DNA from: Cotesia glomerata
Lineage: Eukaryota; Arthropoda; Insecta; Hymenoptera; Braconidae
Direction: 5' to 3'
NCBI RefSeq assembly: GCF_020080835.1
Contig: NC_058167.1
Coordinates: forward strand, 14,407,403 to 14,471,402
Length of the DNA stretch: 64,000 bases
The notes under the pieces are model-generated. The model saw only the letters and a list, made by a program, of their open reading frames with translations, did not search any database and was not told where the DNA came from. Position 1 is the stretch's first letter, and each line of letters starts with the position of its first letter. Position numbers and translations under genes: made by a program. Below are positions 48,039-59,900 of this stretch, one piece after another.

Positions 48039-49258
48039 CCTCTTATAACTTTTGAACGGTTGAATCGATTTCATCGCGGTTGGTGCCGTTCGAAAAGGCT
48101 TCGCCAAACTTAGATTTTCTGAAAATTTGAACCGATTCGGACCGATAGATTTTGAGAAATTCGGAGAAATCTATAAAAAAGTAGGAAAAAAAATGTTTTC
48201 AAAAGTGGTTTTTTTGGAATAACTTTTAAACGACTCTACCGATCGATTCCAAAAACTAATCAGCTCTCAACCTTGAAAAACCACGTCGATCGCCGCCAAT
48301 CCGGTCAAAATCGGTTGATTCGTTCGAGAGATATCGTGAACGAAAAAAAAAACGGAAAGAGTGTTTTTTCGGAGTTACTCCGAAATTTTTAGTTTGACCA
48401 ATTGAAACTCAGAAATTCTTTATGAGGCTTAAAAACTGCGTAGAATGCTGCCAACCTCGTAAAAATCGGTTCATTCATTCAAAAGTTATTGCGGTTTGAA
48501 AATTCAAAAAATAGTGTTCTATGAAACTTCTATCAGACTTTTGAGCTCAAGAGCTTCATTGTCTTGAATCACACGGAAAGAACAAGATTACACTGGATAA
48601 CATTCCAGATATCTAGATTATACTCATTGTAATTTCCCATTTCCCCCAGTAAAATCTCAGATTACACCCCATAAGATTCCACTGGATATAATCCGAGATT
48701 GTATCTTGTAGAATTTGGATTATACTCAGTATAATGTTGGATTATACCCAGTGATATCTCCGCGATTTTTTTTAGCGCCTGCAGGTGAAGTGCTGTTTAC
48801 AATTTGGGAATTATACTAGCTACTATTTGAAATTTTTTTTCACTACAGATGTCACTGAGTATAATCTGGAATGTTATCTAGTATAATTTTGTTCTTTCCG
48901 TGCAAGACGAAAAATTCTTCAATCAAGTAAAATTTCTCAGTTTAAGAATTTTTATACACAAATCAAGAAGCTGAATTTCTTTAGAATTATTTTCTTGATT
49001 CAATTTTTTTTTCTGTATAAGTACAAGTGTTTTATTAAATTTTTATTTGTTAAACAGGAAGGAAGATCGGACAGAGAGAAATTCGGGTACAAAGACGGTC
49101 GTCAAAATCCGCTTTGTAGTAAGACGAATCGCGAGAAAAAGAAGACAAAGGCTTTCCAGATGATCAAGCACAAGGTGAGAGGTAAAGTTAAGCGGTCCTT
49201 CAAAGACAAGCAAGCGGCGTTGAGGAACCACTTGATTCATCAGAAGAAAATGAAATAA
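42374..49258 (+). CDS. SDAD1: SDA1 homolog (SDAD1), 60S ribosome biogenesis factor
   Basis: Nucleolar protein needed for 60S subunit maturation and export in yeast. Five coding exons (42374-42460, 42880-42984, 45849-45947, 46025-47809, 49058-49258) give about 758 residues; human has 687. Matches include NLPQLQNLIKRD, FLQQYSHYKS, LCKALILLRNKNLL, FNFSALHLIHDPQGFAEKL, FYPYLANFLQPHQREVTKLL and the basic end KVKRSFKDKQAALRNHL. The extra length is a run of Asp/Glu repeats at 47200-47400 (GAT microsatellite in frame). A probable leader intron (42286-42350, AATG|GTAAGA to TTTTAG) precedes the start. Intron 2 contains the complete ORC5 gene. Intron 4 contains a (TG)n-bearing repeat and a MITE. Confidence 0.94.
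42676..42862. repeat. TTAGCCGACA-family foldback ending 17 bp before SDAD1 exon 2
   Basis: It starts GATTAAAGTTAAAAATTG and ends TCTGCTAAATTAATTTTCAT. The T-rich right side lies just upstream of the exon 2 acceptor TTTATTTCAG. Confidence 0.55.
43410..44729 (+). CDS. ORC5: Origin recognition complex subunit 5, intronless, inside SDAD1 intron 2
   Basis: AAA+ subunit of ORC, which loads MCM helicases at replication origins. One uninterrupted frame of 439 residues; human has 435. Walker A is GHLSTGKS (residues 41-48) and the Walker B region is IVIVLDKSE (Asp130). Family landmarks: LNLLPAFLRLKELT, ISDIVWDKYF, CRDINELRYMSMLNF, PFYAKFMLIAAYLASYNPP with KEDKRLFVK, and FPLDRMLAIFCAI near the C-terminus. 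The same strand as its host gene. A strong splice acceptor (TTTCTCTTTCAG, ending 43311) lies 98 bp upstream of the ATG, so the mRNA probably has a spliced leader, possibly shared with SDAD1. A TATAAAA at 43313 is an alternative reading as a core promoter. Confidence 0.95.
   Translation: MEQCLKYMRDRILCRDKIISSLYSLIGEGDQPMPQSLFIYGHLSTGKSLLVESLLKHLAYRHSVINCLEHPSSKSLFEYILNDIKNYGDKKSLDDFKNNLKCDNLMNFIDHLQSIQSDSNVNSPIVIVLDKSERLREMDLNLLPAFLRLKELTKLNILTILISDIVWDKYFIKTGIPEPIKIFFPQYTFEEVAEILYLYRPDDFRSETFYKNYINLFLSVFFRFCRDINELRYMSMLNFNKYVEPITLGQCKENDVTTLWRNISSTLKANLEVIYLRVSTDDFTERTQLSQEIESTTKLALSFELPFYAKFMLIAAYLASYNPPKEDKRLFVKASDKKKKRPTINKKKRIAMFTHTGPRTFPLDRMLAIFCAISEEKIDINANLLAQIPTMCQLGLLATVGDNNLDESKFKCCVNLDFVTVISKKVGFNIRNYLCDFIH
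44825..45740 (-). mobile_element. Helitron-like element, minus orientation, carrying a nested MITE
   Basis: On the minus strand the 3' end is GTTGCTAG before T. Half the terminal hairpin is deleted (GTGACTGCC on the plus strand remains). Inverted ATAAGCTCATCCCGATG units lie at about 44940, 45430, 45510 and 45660. The AT-rich spacer of the first pair is split by the element at 45045-45353. The 5' end is truncated, so the right limit is approximate. In SDAD1 intron 2, downstream of ORC5. Confidence 0.72.
45045..45353. mobile_element. MITE with about 80-bp terminal inverted repeats starting TTAGGGTGGCCC
   Basis: The left end TTAGGGTGGCCCAAAAAAAA and the right end TTTTTTTGGGCCACCCTAA are complements, and the pairing continues through GACTTAAAA, CACTCGAGACTT and the TCAAAAACTAAC segment. 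It is inserted in the TA-rich spacer of a Helitron-like element, consistent with a TA target, which suggests a mariner/Tc1-type helper. Confidence 0.8.
47202..47400 (+). repeat. In-frame (GAT)n microsatellite in SDAD1
   Basis: Blocks of GATGATGAT encode Asp runs, the longest about 13 residues, separated by Glu and Ser codons. They lie in the acidic linker where human SDAD1 is shorter and are likely variable in length. Confidence 0.85.
47820..48570. repeat. Repeat beginning AACTTCCCGCTAAGAAAAT with (TG)n at 47969-48035
   Basis: It starts AACTTCCCGCTAAGAAAATT, also found as a fragment at 22671, and contains about 33 TG units. More complex sequence with phrases such as TTTTGAACGGTTGAATCGAT follows. 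No reading frame; probably a degraded interspersed repeat in SDAD1 intron 4. Limits are uncertain. Confidence 0.5.
48540..49018. repeat. CTTGAATCAAG-family foldback, split by the MITE at 48572
   Basis: The left remnant (GAGCTTCATTGTCTTGAATC) and the right part (AATTCTTCAATCAAGTAAAA to TTTTTTTTTCTGTATAA) correspond to the copy at 7993-8219. Confidence 0.6.
48572..48902. mobile_element. MITE with 38-bp terminal inverted repeats (CACGGAAAGAACAA)
   Basis: The first 38 and last 38 bases are inverted complements with three mismatches, beginning CACGGAAAGAACAAGATTAC. Inner sequence repeats GATTATACTCAGTATAAT-like phrases. It is inserted inside a CTTGAATCAAG-family foldback: GTCTTGAATCA lies on the left and AGACGAAAAATTC on the right, which are adjacent in the intact copy at 21113. 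Confidence 0.85.
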
Positions 49259-49511
49259 GTATATATTTTTATGTAAAGATATATAACAAATAAATGAAGA
49301 TATTTATAGACTATAATGAGTTTTTTAATTGTTGATTGATATGTACAGTTTTTAAGTTGAAAGTATTTATAATATCTGTTGAGTAAGAAGACTATTATTA
49401 GTTGAAGTTTAATTAGTTATTGATAACCTGACGTTCGTGACACCTAAACCTCTTTCTAATTGGGTTAATGGAAAATTAAAAGCTCGAGGCATGCAATTCT
49501 GGAAGCTTCAT

Positions 49512-50820
49512 TCAATATCTTCTACTTTCTCTCCACTGCCACGTTTGAGGTGCCGAAAAATCAACTTCATACTCGATACATTTTTCTATCAGAAAGCTAT
49601 GGGTTATAAATAGATAATTAATTATTTATATTTCCATTTTTTATCGCATCCAAATACATAAAAAAATATGAAAAAATCGCAGGTAGTTGGAAAAAATAAT
49701 TATTTATATTATTCAATATTTAAGTTATTTGTAATTTAGATAAATGATAATTTTAATTACCCTTCATATTGGACGCATCTTATGACAGGATAGTCATATG
49801 TAAAGCAGGGCATCGCTAGAAAATTGAAATACTTCTTGCCTATTTTATATGATATCAAACTTGACACGCTTTTTAAACAATTATAAAATCTTTCCTCGCA
49901 GTCGCAATGTGAGCTGTTGTTTAAGATCAATTTATTAATTTAATTATAATGATTGAAAGAATTTTTTTCTAGAGAAAAAACATACAGAGTGACTGATGCA
50001 ATGTTGCGGATATTTGATATTGATTCACCGGAAGCAAGATTTAAAGGACATTTGTCGTGTTCTCGGCAGCAAGCGTCAGTATATTGAAATAGACCCAAAT
50101 CATCATCACTCTCGGCAAGAGAACCAGCGCCACACCACAATGTTCCTTTTTAACAAGCGATTTATTTATTAATACTTAGTATAATTACTTGTCATTTAAA
50201 TATACTGAATTTAACAGACTTCTAATAATTTTTTAGATTTTTATTACAAATTATAATAAAAAAGCTCCACTTGTAGAAATTTAAAAATAATTAAAAGTGT
50301 GAATTTTTTTATAATGATTTCGACTGCCCAATTTTAAAACACTAATATGTTATCGATTTGTTACTTTTTGAGATAACTTCTTGTAAGGACATTAGGGATA
50401 CATTTCGGTAGAAAATTTGTCAACTTTTTGAAAGTGGAGATTGTTGGCATCTAGCTTTTTTTAGATAACTTTTTGATGTTATTAAGTTGCCAGTGTGCCG
50501 CTTGGGAAATCAAATTTTTTTTTCAATTTAGCGCTCAAACTTTTTTTTAACAAGAAAATTTTTTAAAAATCGTAAAATTGTCAACTACTGTATTTGAAAT
50601 TGGGCAGCCGATTTATTTGTCATAAAAATTCCAATTGTTAAACATCTGCTAGTTTTTGTATCATTAATTTTATCATTTTTTTTTTTTTACCAGGAAAAAT
50701 CGGTTGAAATGGTGATCTAATTATCGAACGTATTTTTGTTAGAAAACTAGAACTTTTAGTAACAGTGAATTCTTGAAATGCAATTGCCAATATTAGAGCT
50801 AAAATTTCTAGATTGAAAAT
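49512..50820 (-). CDS. Group III secreted phospholipase A2 (bee-venom type), 5' end missing
   Basis: Secreted, calcium-dependent enzyme cleaving the sn-2 ester of phospholipids. Four exons are visible on the minus strand (50820-50691, 50145-49986, 49913-49761, 49596-49512), about 175 residues. Motifs: the calcium loop LWCGAG, the catalytic pair in CCREHDKC (His and Asp), SHCDCEERFYNCL and an aromatic C-terminus ending QWRESRRY. The first visible exon starts with a hydrophobic run (ILALILAIAF) that is the core of a signal peptide but has no Met. A short first exon carrying the ATG must lie upstream and was not identified. Insects use this family both in venom and in general lipid metabolism; the sequence does not tell which. 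No inactivating change was seen. Confidence 0.82.
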
Positions 50821-51902
50821 CTATAAAAAAGATTTAAAAATTAAGTATTAATAAAAAAAAAAATTTTTTTTATTAATTAAAACTTGCCATTCTTTTTAAT
50901 AAACCGAATTCCGAACAAGAAGATAACGATAATCAACTCTTGATTACAACAAGGAATTCCCACGAAGTAAAACTAATGACTGAACTAATTTTCTTTAATT
51001 TCAAGTATTTATAAGAATATAACTTCTTTCTTATGTCAATAAAAGTATTATATTTTTAATAGTTCGATAAATTATTTTTTTTTTTTACTATTTTTTAACG
51101 ATACATTAATGTTGACGTTGACATTTAATTTACTTTTTGGAAGTATTGAGAGCATGTTATTCGCTAGTTAGTACATTTATGAAATATTGAATTTTTAACA
51201 ACTTATTAATAAAAAAAACATCAACCTTAGACGACCGGCTTACAAAAGGAATTAATTGTAATAAAAAAAAAATTTTTTGAAACAAATTTTCTTTTTGCCA
51301 AGCTCACGTAGTTTTATTAATTAAATAATTAATTTTTTTTACTATTGTCAATAATGCGTAATCATTAATAAAAAATATATTAGTACATAAATTGAAGTAT
51401 TAAAAATTATATTTTTTAAGAAATAATCTTAAGATATAAAATAATTAGTCAGTTTTTAAAATAAAATTTGACAAATAAAATAATCATAAAATTAATATAC
51501 AATATAGTTAATTATCAATATAAAAATTAAGTTAATTAATAATTGGTAAGATATTTTAAAAATTCAACCAAAGTAGCCAATAAGCAATGTCATGTATGAC
51601 ACGTATAAATTGATAACAAAAACTGAGTACAGTTCTATTCAATCACAATTCAATTAATGTCCTATAAATTTTTATATAAATTTAATCTTGTGAGATCCGA
51701 CTGTCGTTTATGCGTTATTATTGAATATAGTTAAAATTTCTAACACTATTCATTAAATGGAAGATAAATTATCAGACCTGCAAATTGCTGCTTATTTTGT
51801 TATAAACATAAAAATAATTTTTTTAAAAATGCTGATGCTAATTGTAAGGAAGTAATTTTTCTATTATAAATTTTTCATTGCTGACTGAGTCGTAGTTATG
51901 AT

Positions 51903-51938
<36 letters not shown>

Positions 51939-51980
51939 GATGAATTATTAGACTTTATATTTAAAAAAAAGTGTCTTAAA
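50821..51980. other. Intergenic region between phospholipase A2 and brahma
   Basis: AT-rich, with an (AAT)n run at about 51903-51937. It should contain the missing first exon of the phospholipase gene. No convincing ATG-plus-donor was found. Confidence 0.5.
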
Positions 51981-54900
51981 TTAATTATCATCAGCATCGT
52001 CATCGTCATCAGAAATATACTTCTTCGTTATTCTTTTACGCCTGCTACCCGATCTGCTCTCACTTTTCCGACTCTTCAATTTGATCTTCATCCGTACGCT
52101 AGAGTCGCCGTCAGATCCATCATCGCACTCGCCTGGAGACGAGTTATTTCCTGTAATAAAAAAAATTTTTTAAACATCCTGATGCATCTAATATTAAAAT
52201 TCCTGTGTTTGTTTGCGAGTAACAGATGGTTCAGATCTGATTAAAGTTTATCCATCGACGGATCTCGATAGAATCCAAGGTTTATCTGCATAACGGCTAA
52301 ATATTGAATCTTTGCAACAATCGGCGACAGCAGGCTTACGGAAAGTGTTTAATAAACCAGAAATTTGTCAACTCGATGCTCAACAATGCTTAATCTTTGG
52401 CGCCTCAAGTGGACGAGTTTCATAAATGTTTTAAAAATGTCTCGAATCTGATTCATATTACTCACTTTAATTTCAACAAATATACTGTTGTGTTACTTAC
52501 ATAAATATGTCAGGTAGCCTGCAGCAAAAACTTTGTCTTTTATCTTTTAACATAGTTATCTATCCTACGATATTAAACTACTTTGGCATTGTTAACTTTA
52601 TAGATAATAAGTAATATGTTTTATATATTTCTATTATTGTAATTCTCTATAAAAATGTAATTTTTGTACTCAACGGCCCTTAGGGAACACTTGTTCTAGA
52701 GTCGATCAAATTGAATAAATAAATAAATAAATAAAATAAAATTGAATATAAAAAATACAAACCATCGTCAGACATAGAACCCTCAGCTTCGAGTCTCTGT
52801 CTCGCATTTGTAAAAACAGATCCTAAAACAATCGAATCTTCGTGAATTGGTGAGGCTTCTTCGTTGTAAATTTGAGCATTTTTACACAGTTGCATAAAAT
52901 CTTTCTCCAGTTCATCAACACTTGAATACTGAAAATTTACCAATAAAAAAAATATTGATCATCTAAATGAATATACAATCATCTATATTATTAAGAGAAT
53001 GAGAAAAATTTTGTATTTAGAATAATCATATGATAACATCGGTTTTTTTTAGTTAAATTTAGTGTCATTGCAAAGGTCTTGATTTGAATTTGTGCCTTTT
53101 CAAGGTTTCATTTAGAAAATGCTGCATTCGAAAATGCTCTATCTCTAGATACATAATCAACAAATGACCTTTTATCTTGTGAAATATTGACATTGTTAAA
53201 GATATAAGCTCATCCTGACATTACACTCATCGAGACCTTTCATTTGAGTACCCACATCAATTTTCCATATATTTATATATAAGTATATATGTATATATGA
53301 AAAATATATCAAAAATGCAAGTGGGTACTCAAATGAAAGCTCTTGATGAGTATAACATCGGGATGAGCTTATATCTTTAAAAACGTCAATAGTTACAAAA
53401 GTACAGTACAATTTAACAAAATTCATTATTTAATAAAGCAAAATTTTATTTATGTATAGTTCACAAGTCCCGGCAGTCACATAGTGACTGCAAGGTTGCT
53501 AGTAAATATTAAGAAGAAAAGCCACTCACCTTGCTTTCATCGATATTCTTTAACAACTTATTAATCGTCAGTGGCTTTTTAATAACATCATAGTAGTCAG
53601 GCAATTCCCGTCGAGAAGGTAATGTCATAAAAGGCTCACTAAGCAGTCTACCATCAGTGCTGTCGGTATAATTAACAACAACCATCAGTAATTTCTTCAT
53701 AGCCCTACGTAATTTCGAATCAACAGACGGACCAGCACCATTACCGCTACTACCACCTCGGCGTTTTTTTGGAGTTGGTTCTTCATCTTCTTCTCCTCTC
53801 TTGCGACGCTTTCGTGTTTTTTTCTTCTTCCTATCGTCTTCCTCCTCGTCATCATACTCAACGCCGTCATCGTCGATGGCTTTCAACCACTCTTTTCCGA
53901 TTAAATTATTGTCAGTGTAGTCGATTTCTTTACGCTGTCGAGAACCACGTCCCAGATATCGTTCATCATCTTCTTCATAAGTCAAGCGTTCGACTTCTTC
54001 GTCGTTTCTAATCAACCAGTCAGGTAACTCATTTTCTTCCAGTAATCGAGGTTTTCGATTAGGACCTAATTTAGCTTCTTCACGTCGTCTTTCAAGATCT
54101 AGCTTTGCAAAGATCTCAATTTCACCTTCAGATCTAGCGATCATGGGATTAACAGTTTCATCATCAGCTACTTCGTTCTCTTCTTCGTCATCAGCGTCAT
54201 CTTGATGCAATATACTTTGCAAGAATTGCTGTCTTTCACTTCCTGTTGATTTCTGGTCAAACATACCAGCCTGAATAACTTTTTCATCCATATTCAACTT
54301 GTAACGCGCAGCAGCCAATATTCTCTCTTCAACTGAGTTAACAGTTATCAAACGTAGTACTCTTACTTCATTCTTTTGGCCAATACGATGAGCACGATCC
54401 TGGGCTTGCAAATCTTGATGAGGATTCCAGTCAGAATCGAATATGATTACAGTATCAGCGGCTTGTAAATTTAGACCCAAACCTCCAGCACGAGTTGACA
54501 GTAAGAATAAGAAATATTGTGAGCCAGGATCGTTGAATTTTTTCAACAAGTCACCACGATCTTCGGCTTTAGTTGTACCGTCTAAACGTAAATACATAAA
54601 ACCACGCCAGCCTAAATAGTCTTCCATTATCGTCATCAACTGAGTCATTTGACAAAACAGCAATACTCGATGGTTAGTTGCCTTTAATTTTGGTAATATA
54701 CGATCTAACAACTCAAACTTACCCGATGCTCGATATAAATCTGGACCTGATACTGTATGTGAATCCTGGACGCCTATATGTTCACAATATTTTTCTTCAA
54801 TTGTTCGGAACAAAAATGGATGATTACATAATTTACGCAATTGTACAATAGTATTCATGAGTGCTTTCGCACCGCCTTTTCCTTGTTTTCCTTTCTCTGA

Positions 54901-56923
54901 ACCATCAGTCAACAGTACACCCTTACTCTGCATATGCTTGTATAATACTTTCTGCAAACCAGACATGTCACACTTGATAATATACTCAACTTTGTCAGGT
55001 AACTGAGATTCGACTTCTTTTTTCAAACGTCGCAGCAAGAAAGGTCGCAGTACTTTATGAAGACGACGAATGATAAGAATTGTTTCTTCTTCATTCAACT
55101 CCACTTTTTCTCCGGTAGTAGCGAACGGTGCATTGAACCATTGCTCAAACGTACTAACAGATTTAAAAATCGATGGTAGCAAAAAGTTCAGGAGCGCCCA
55201 AAGCTCAGGTAATTTGTTTTGCAAAGGAGTACCGGTCAATAATAACCGATGTGGCGCTATATAACGTGTATTTAATACTTGTGTTAATTTACAATGATGA
55301 TTCTTCATTCTGTGACCTTCATCAATGATCATGTACTTCCACTGTAGCTTAGCCAGCACGCTTTTGTCCTTGATAACATATTCATAGGTGGTCAACAGTA
55401 CATTGAACTTGGTAGACCGCATCTGAGATTGTATCGCGCGTCGTCCCGCCGGCGAACCTTTGTAGGAAACAACAACGACACTCGGAGCCCACTTTTCGAA
55501 CTCAAGAACCCAATTAGATAGTGTTGACAATGGAACGATGATTAAAAACGGTCCATTGACCTTCTTCTTCTCCATAAGATGAGTAACAAGCGCAATAGTT
55601 TGTATTGTCTTACCGAGACCCATTTCGTCAGCTAAAATACCATTGAGATTATTGTTAAACAATGAAACCAACCACTCGAGACCTTTTATTTGATACTCCT
55701 TGAGTACACCATTAACCATAATAGAGGCTTGTTCAGTAACAGTTTCATGTACTGTATGTGCAATACTGTAATAAGTCTGCTCTTCAGTTTTATATTCATC
55801 ATCCTCGACTTTAGCTTTATTTAATTTTTTCGTATCATTGTTACCAGAGTCACCAGTCTTATCAGAAGCAGCTGCCGACTCACCGGTTTTAGCTTTTTGT
55901 TCAGATACATTTTCTTCTTCTTCCTCTTCGTCTTCGCTATCAGATTCAATAACTTCCCAACCCGGGTGAGACTCCATAAAAGCATTTAATTGACTCATCA
56001 GCGGTGCGTCTTCCCCAGTCAATGTACGTCCAGTGCTTACTTCAATAACATGAACCCGTGTATCCTCAGCCGGAGTACCATCTTCATTAACCGGAACACC
56101 ATCCTCCAACTTTTTCTTCTTCTTCTTGCGTTTCTGCTCTTCAACTTGCTTCCGTTTCTGCTCCATTTTGTGCTGCTTGACCATTTCAGTAAGATTACTA
56201 ATATACTCATCAGTTTGCGACAACAAGAATGCCAACCGTTTGTCTTTTTTCTGATCAATAAGCTTACGGTATCCTTCTTCGTCTTCAGCCATCAAACGAC
56301 GCATACGTTCTTTCTCAATACGCTCTTGCTCCTTCTTTTGTTCACGCTCAGCATTCGCGTGATAATTCATCACTGCTTTGTTCAATCGTGACAATTTAGC
56401 AACATTATTACGATGAAATTCTTTGAAATCTTTGCTGTGTTGCAAAACAGATGTCAAAAATTCTTGATGCTTCAGACGGCGTTTGCGTTCTGCTTCAAGT
56501 TTCTGCTGTTTTTCCAAATTTTCAGTAGCACGAGCTTCACGTAATCCTTGATGTTTTGTACGTTTGTAAGCTTTGAAATTAACCGCTGTTTCAAGAGTCG
56601 TATCCTTACGAGTAGATGCTAATATTTCAGAACAAAGTTGACGTCGTAAATGAAGTACACGTAGCATTCTTAACTCTATTTGAGCTTTAATTCGTAAATC
56701 CTCAGGCATATTAGTAGGCAAATTACTCAGTTGTTCTATACGGAGCGCAATACGAGCAGCAACACGATTCTCTCGCTCTTGTAAAATAAGTAAAGGATCA
56801 ATACCAACAGGTTTTGGAATACTCGTTACTCTATTAATTTTATTTCCTGGTTGTTGATGCTGGTGTTGGTGTTGCTGATGCTGATGTTGATGCTGTTGTT
56901 GTTGCTGTTGCTGCTGTTGTTGT

Positions 56924-56955
<32 letters not shown>

Positions 56956-59900
56956 TTGTTGTTGCTGTTGCTGTTGTTGTTGCTGCTGCTGTTGTTGCTG
57001 CTGTTGTTGTGACGGCTGAGACCCAGGTCGTGGAGGTCCATTGGGAGTTGGTCCAACGTTACTGGGCATTCCAGCGTGAATTGGAGGACCAGCAGGAGTG
57101 CCAGGACCCTGAGATGGATCCATTGGTCGGCTCATACCTGGTGGTGGAGCTGCTCCTTGAACTGCCAGAGCTAGTTGCTGAGAAAGCGGCTGATTCCGCG
57201 CCAGCAAACGATAAGCCATTATTTGAACGCGAAGCTGTTGGAGTTGTTGAGAACTGAAGTTTTGCTTGTCCCCCATTCCACTTTGACCTCGAGCACGAAG
57301 ACCTAGTAATTGTGAGTACCGAGGGTCTTCTTGGAGACCTTTTTCTTCCATTGAATCGATGGCTTTTTGCAGAGCATTGAGATTTTCTTGTCCAGTTCCA
57401 GAGCCACCAGGTGGACCACCAGGAGCCGGAGGCATTGAATTACCTGGTCCTCCAGGTCCCATTGGCCCCAGCGATTGATTTTGAGCTCCTGGCGGCATCG
57501 GACCTATTCCTGGAGGTCCTGGCGGTCCACCAGGTCCACCTGGGCCTCCAGAATTGTTAGCGCTCATCGGTGAGGGTCCTCCAGGTCCCATTTGACTCGC
57601 AGGTCCACCTGGAGGCATCTGATTGGGTCCCGACCCAGGCATCATCGGTCCGCCAGGTCCCATTTGGTTTCCAGGTCCAGAATTAGGACCCATTGGCCCA
57701 GCTGGACCTGGTCCAGAAGCATTGGGACCTCCCATATTCATAAGAACACTTGGACCACCAGGTCTCATATTCATTTGACTTCCTGGACCACTCATATTCA
57801 TCTGAGAGTGTCCATTAGCACCGTGACCTTGATTTGGCGGACACATATTGGGTGGACCACCTGGACCCATCGATGGACCACCAGGCATAGGACCCGGCGG
57901 ACCACCAGGCATTGATGGGTTCATGTGTCCTGGACCTGGTGGCATCGGTCCAGGCCCAGATCCCATGTGGCCTGGTCCTGAGTTCATATGTCCTGGAGGT
58001 GGAGGTCCTGACATATGCCCTGGCCCACTGGGCATGTGATTATTCGGACCTCCTGGACCCATCTGCCCTCCAGGTCCTCCTTGCATGTGTAACGGACCTG
58101 GTGGACCTCCTGGCTGACCCATGTGACCTGGACCCATCTGTCCTCCCGGTCCCATTTGATTTGGGCCTAAAAATTATTTTAAATCCAACAATTGCTATTT
58201 TTTATTAGTCCTTAATTTTTAATGATTAATTATTATGTATTATAAATCTTTACCTCCTGGGCCCATCTGATTAGGTCCTCCAGGCCCCATTTGATTTGGC
58301 CCAGGTCCCATCTGGTTCGGTCCTCCGGGTCCCATGGCCCGAGAACCACCTGGAAACATTGGACCTGGCCCACCTTCTGAATCCATTTGATTCAAACCTC
58401 CAGGTCCCATTTGATTAGGTCCAGGACCCATATGGGATGGCCCACGCGGACCACCCATTTGATTTGGCCCTATATGACCTGAATTTGGTGGTCCTGACAT
58501 CTGTCCTTGCATCATTGGTCCTCCAGGACCCTGAGACCCAGGTGGAGGTTCCATAGGACCCTATAAATCATAATAACAATTAATATTTCAATAATTAAAA
58601 ATTATTACATCATTTAAATAAAAAAAATTTCCAGATAAGATAAAAAGAAAAATTATAAATTATATAAATACACGTGTGTAGTTGAATAACTATTATATTA
58701 CAATCTAACATTATTTTTTTACTCCCCACTACTAGACTTGCGACTTGAGAAATATTTACTCTCACAGCCTGCAATACTGTCTAGAACTTGACGTAAACAA
58801 TAAGCAGTCTCTGCCCTTGAGTTGTTGGTTAAACATCAATTTAATTCTAGTGATTTTAATAAATTTTATAAAGTTTAATAATTTTATTCAAAATGGCAAA
58901 ACACGATGAAGACTTTTACTACAACTTTGCTCTGAAATTGGCCCTGGAAGCTGGACATGTAAATTTATTTTTTATCTTATAACAAAAATATTAATAATTG
59001 TTTATTGTTTATACTTAAGGTTAATTATTAAATTAATAATATTGTTAAAAGTTACAATATTAGATAATTTATTTTTAAGGTATTGAAAGGCGTAACCTTT
59101 GCTAAGAAAACAGTGACGCAAAAACTAGGCAACTGGGATCTTGTCACAGAGTATGATCGCAAAATAGAGGATATTATTATTGGGAAATTGAAGCAGCAAT
59201 TTCCTGAGCATAAGTAATTTACTGAAATTTTATAAGTAATTCTATTAAATTTATATGAGATTTATATTTCTATTTGCAATTTTATTTTTTAGATTTATTG
59301 GTGAAGAATCAACGGGCAAAGATTTACCAGAGCTAACAGAAGATCCAACATGGATAATTGATCCAATAGACGGAACAACTAATTTCATCCATAACTTTCC
59401 TCAAATCTGTGTCGTAATTGGTCTGTCAATTTGTAAAGAAATGAGAATTGGTATTGTTTATAATCCAGTTCTGGAGCAATTATTTACTGCGAGAAAAGGA
59501 AGAGGTTCTTTTTTAAATGGACGTCCATTAAAAACGTCTACTGTGGATGGTAATTTTAACATAAACATTTTCTAGAGTAAAAATATTAATAGTTGAAAAA
59601 ATACCTATTTTAGATATTTCAAAAGCGCTAACTGCGATTGAGCCAGAATTTATGAAAGTCGAGAGCTTGAGAGACAAAATGATTGAAAGAATAAAAACAC
59701 TTGCAATTAAAACTCAAGGGTATGAAAGACTAGAGTAACTTTTTTGTTGATAAATAAAAAATATAAAAATAATTAATTATATATTTTAGAATAAGAACAA
59801 TCGGCAGCGCAGCGATAACATTGTGTTACATAGCGATGGGAGCCATCGAAGGTTATCAGATAGAAGGACCAGGAATCTCAACTTGGGACATTGCAGCAGC

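Noticed and set aside
47925..48107. Thr/His repeat frame on the minus strand
   Set aside because: It is the translation of the (TG)n microsatellite.
57009..58208. Plus-strand Gly/Pro- and Thr/Arg-rich frames opposite brahma
   Set aside because: They mirror the Gly/Pro/Met-rich repeats of the real brahma exon on the other strand.
58671..58676. CACGTG E-box upstream of inositol monophosphatase
   Set aside because: A single copy with no growth-gene context. About three such hexamers are expected by chance in a window of this size and composition.
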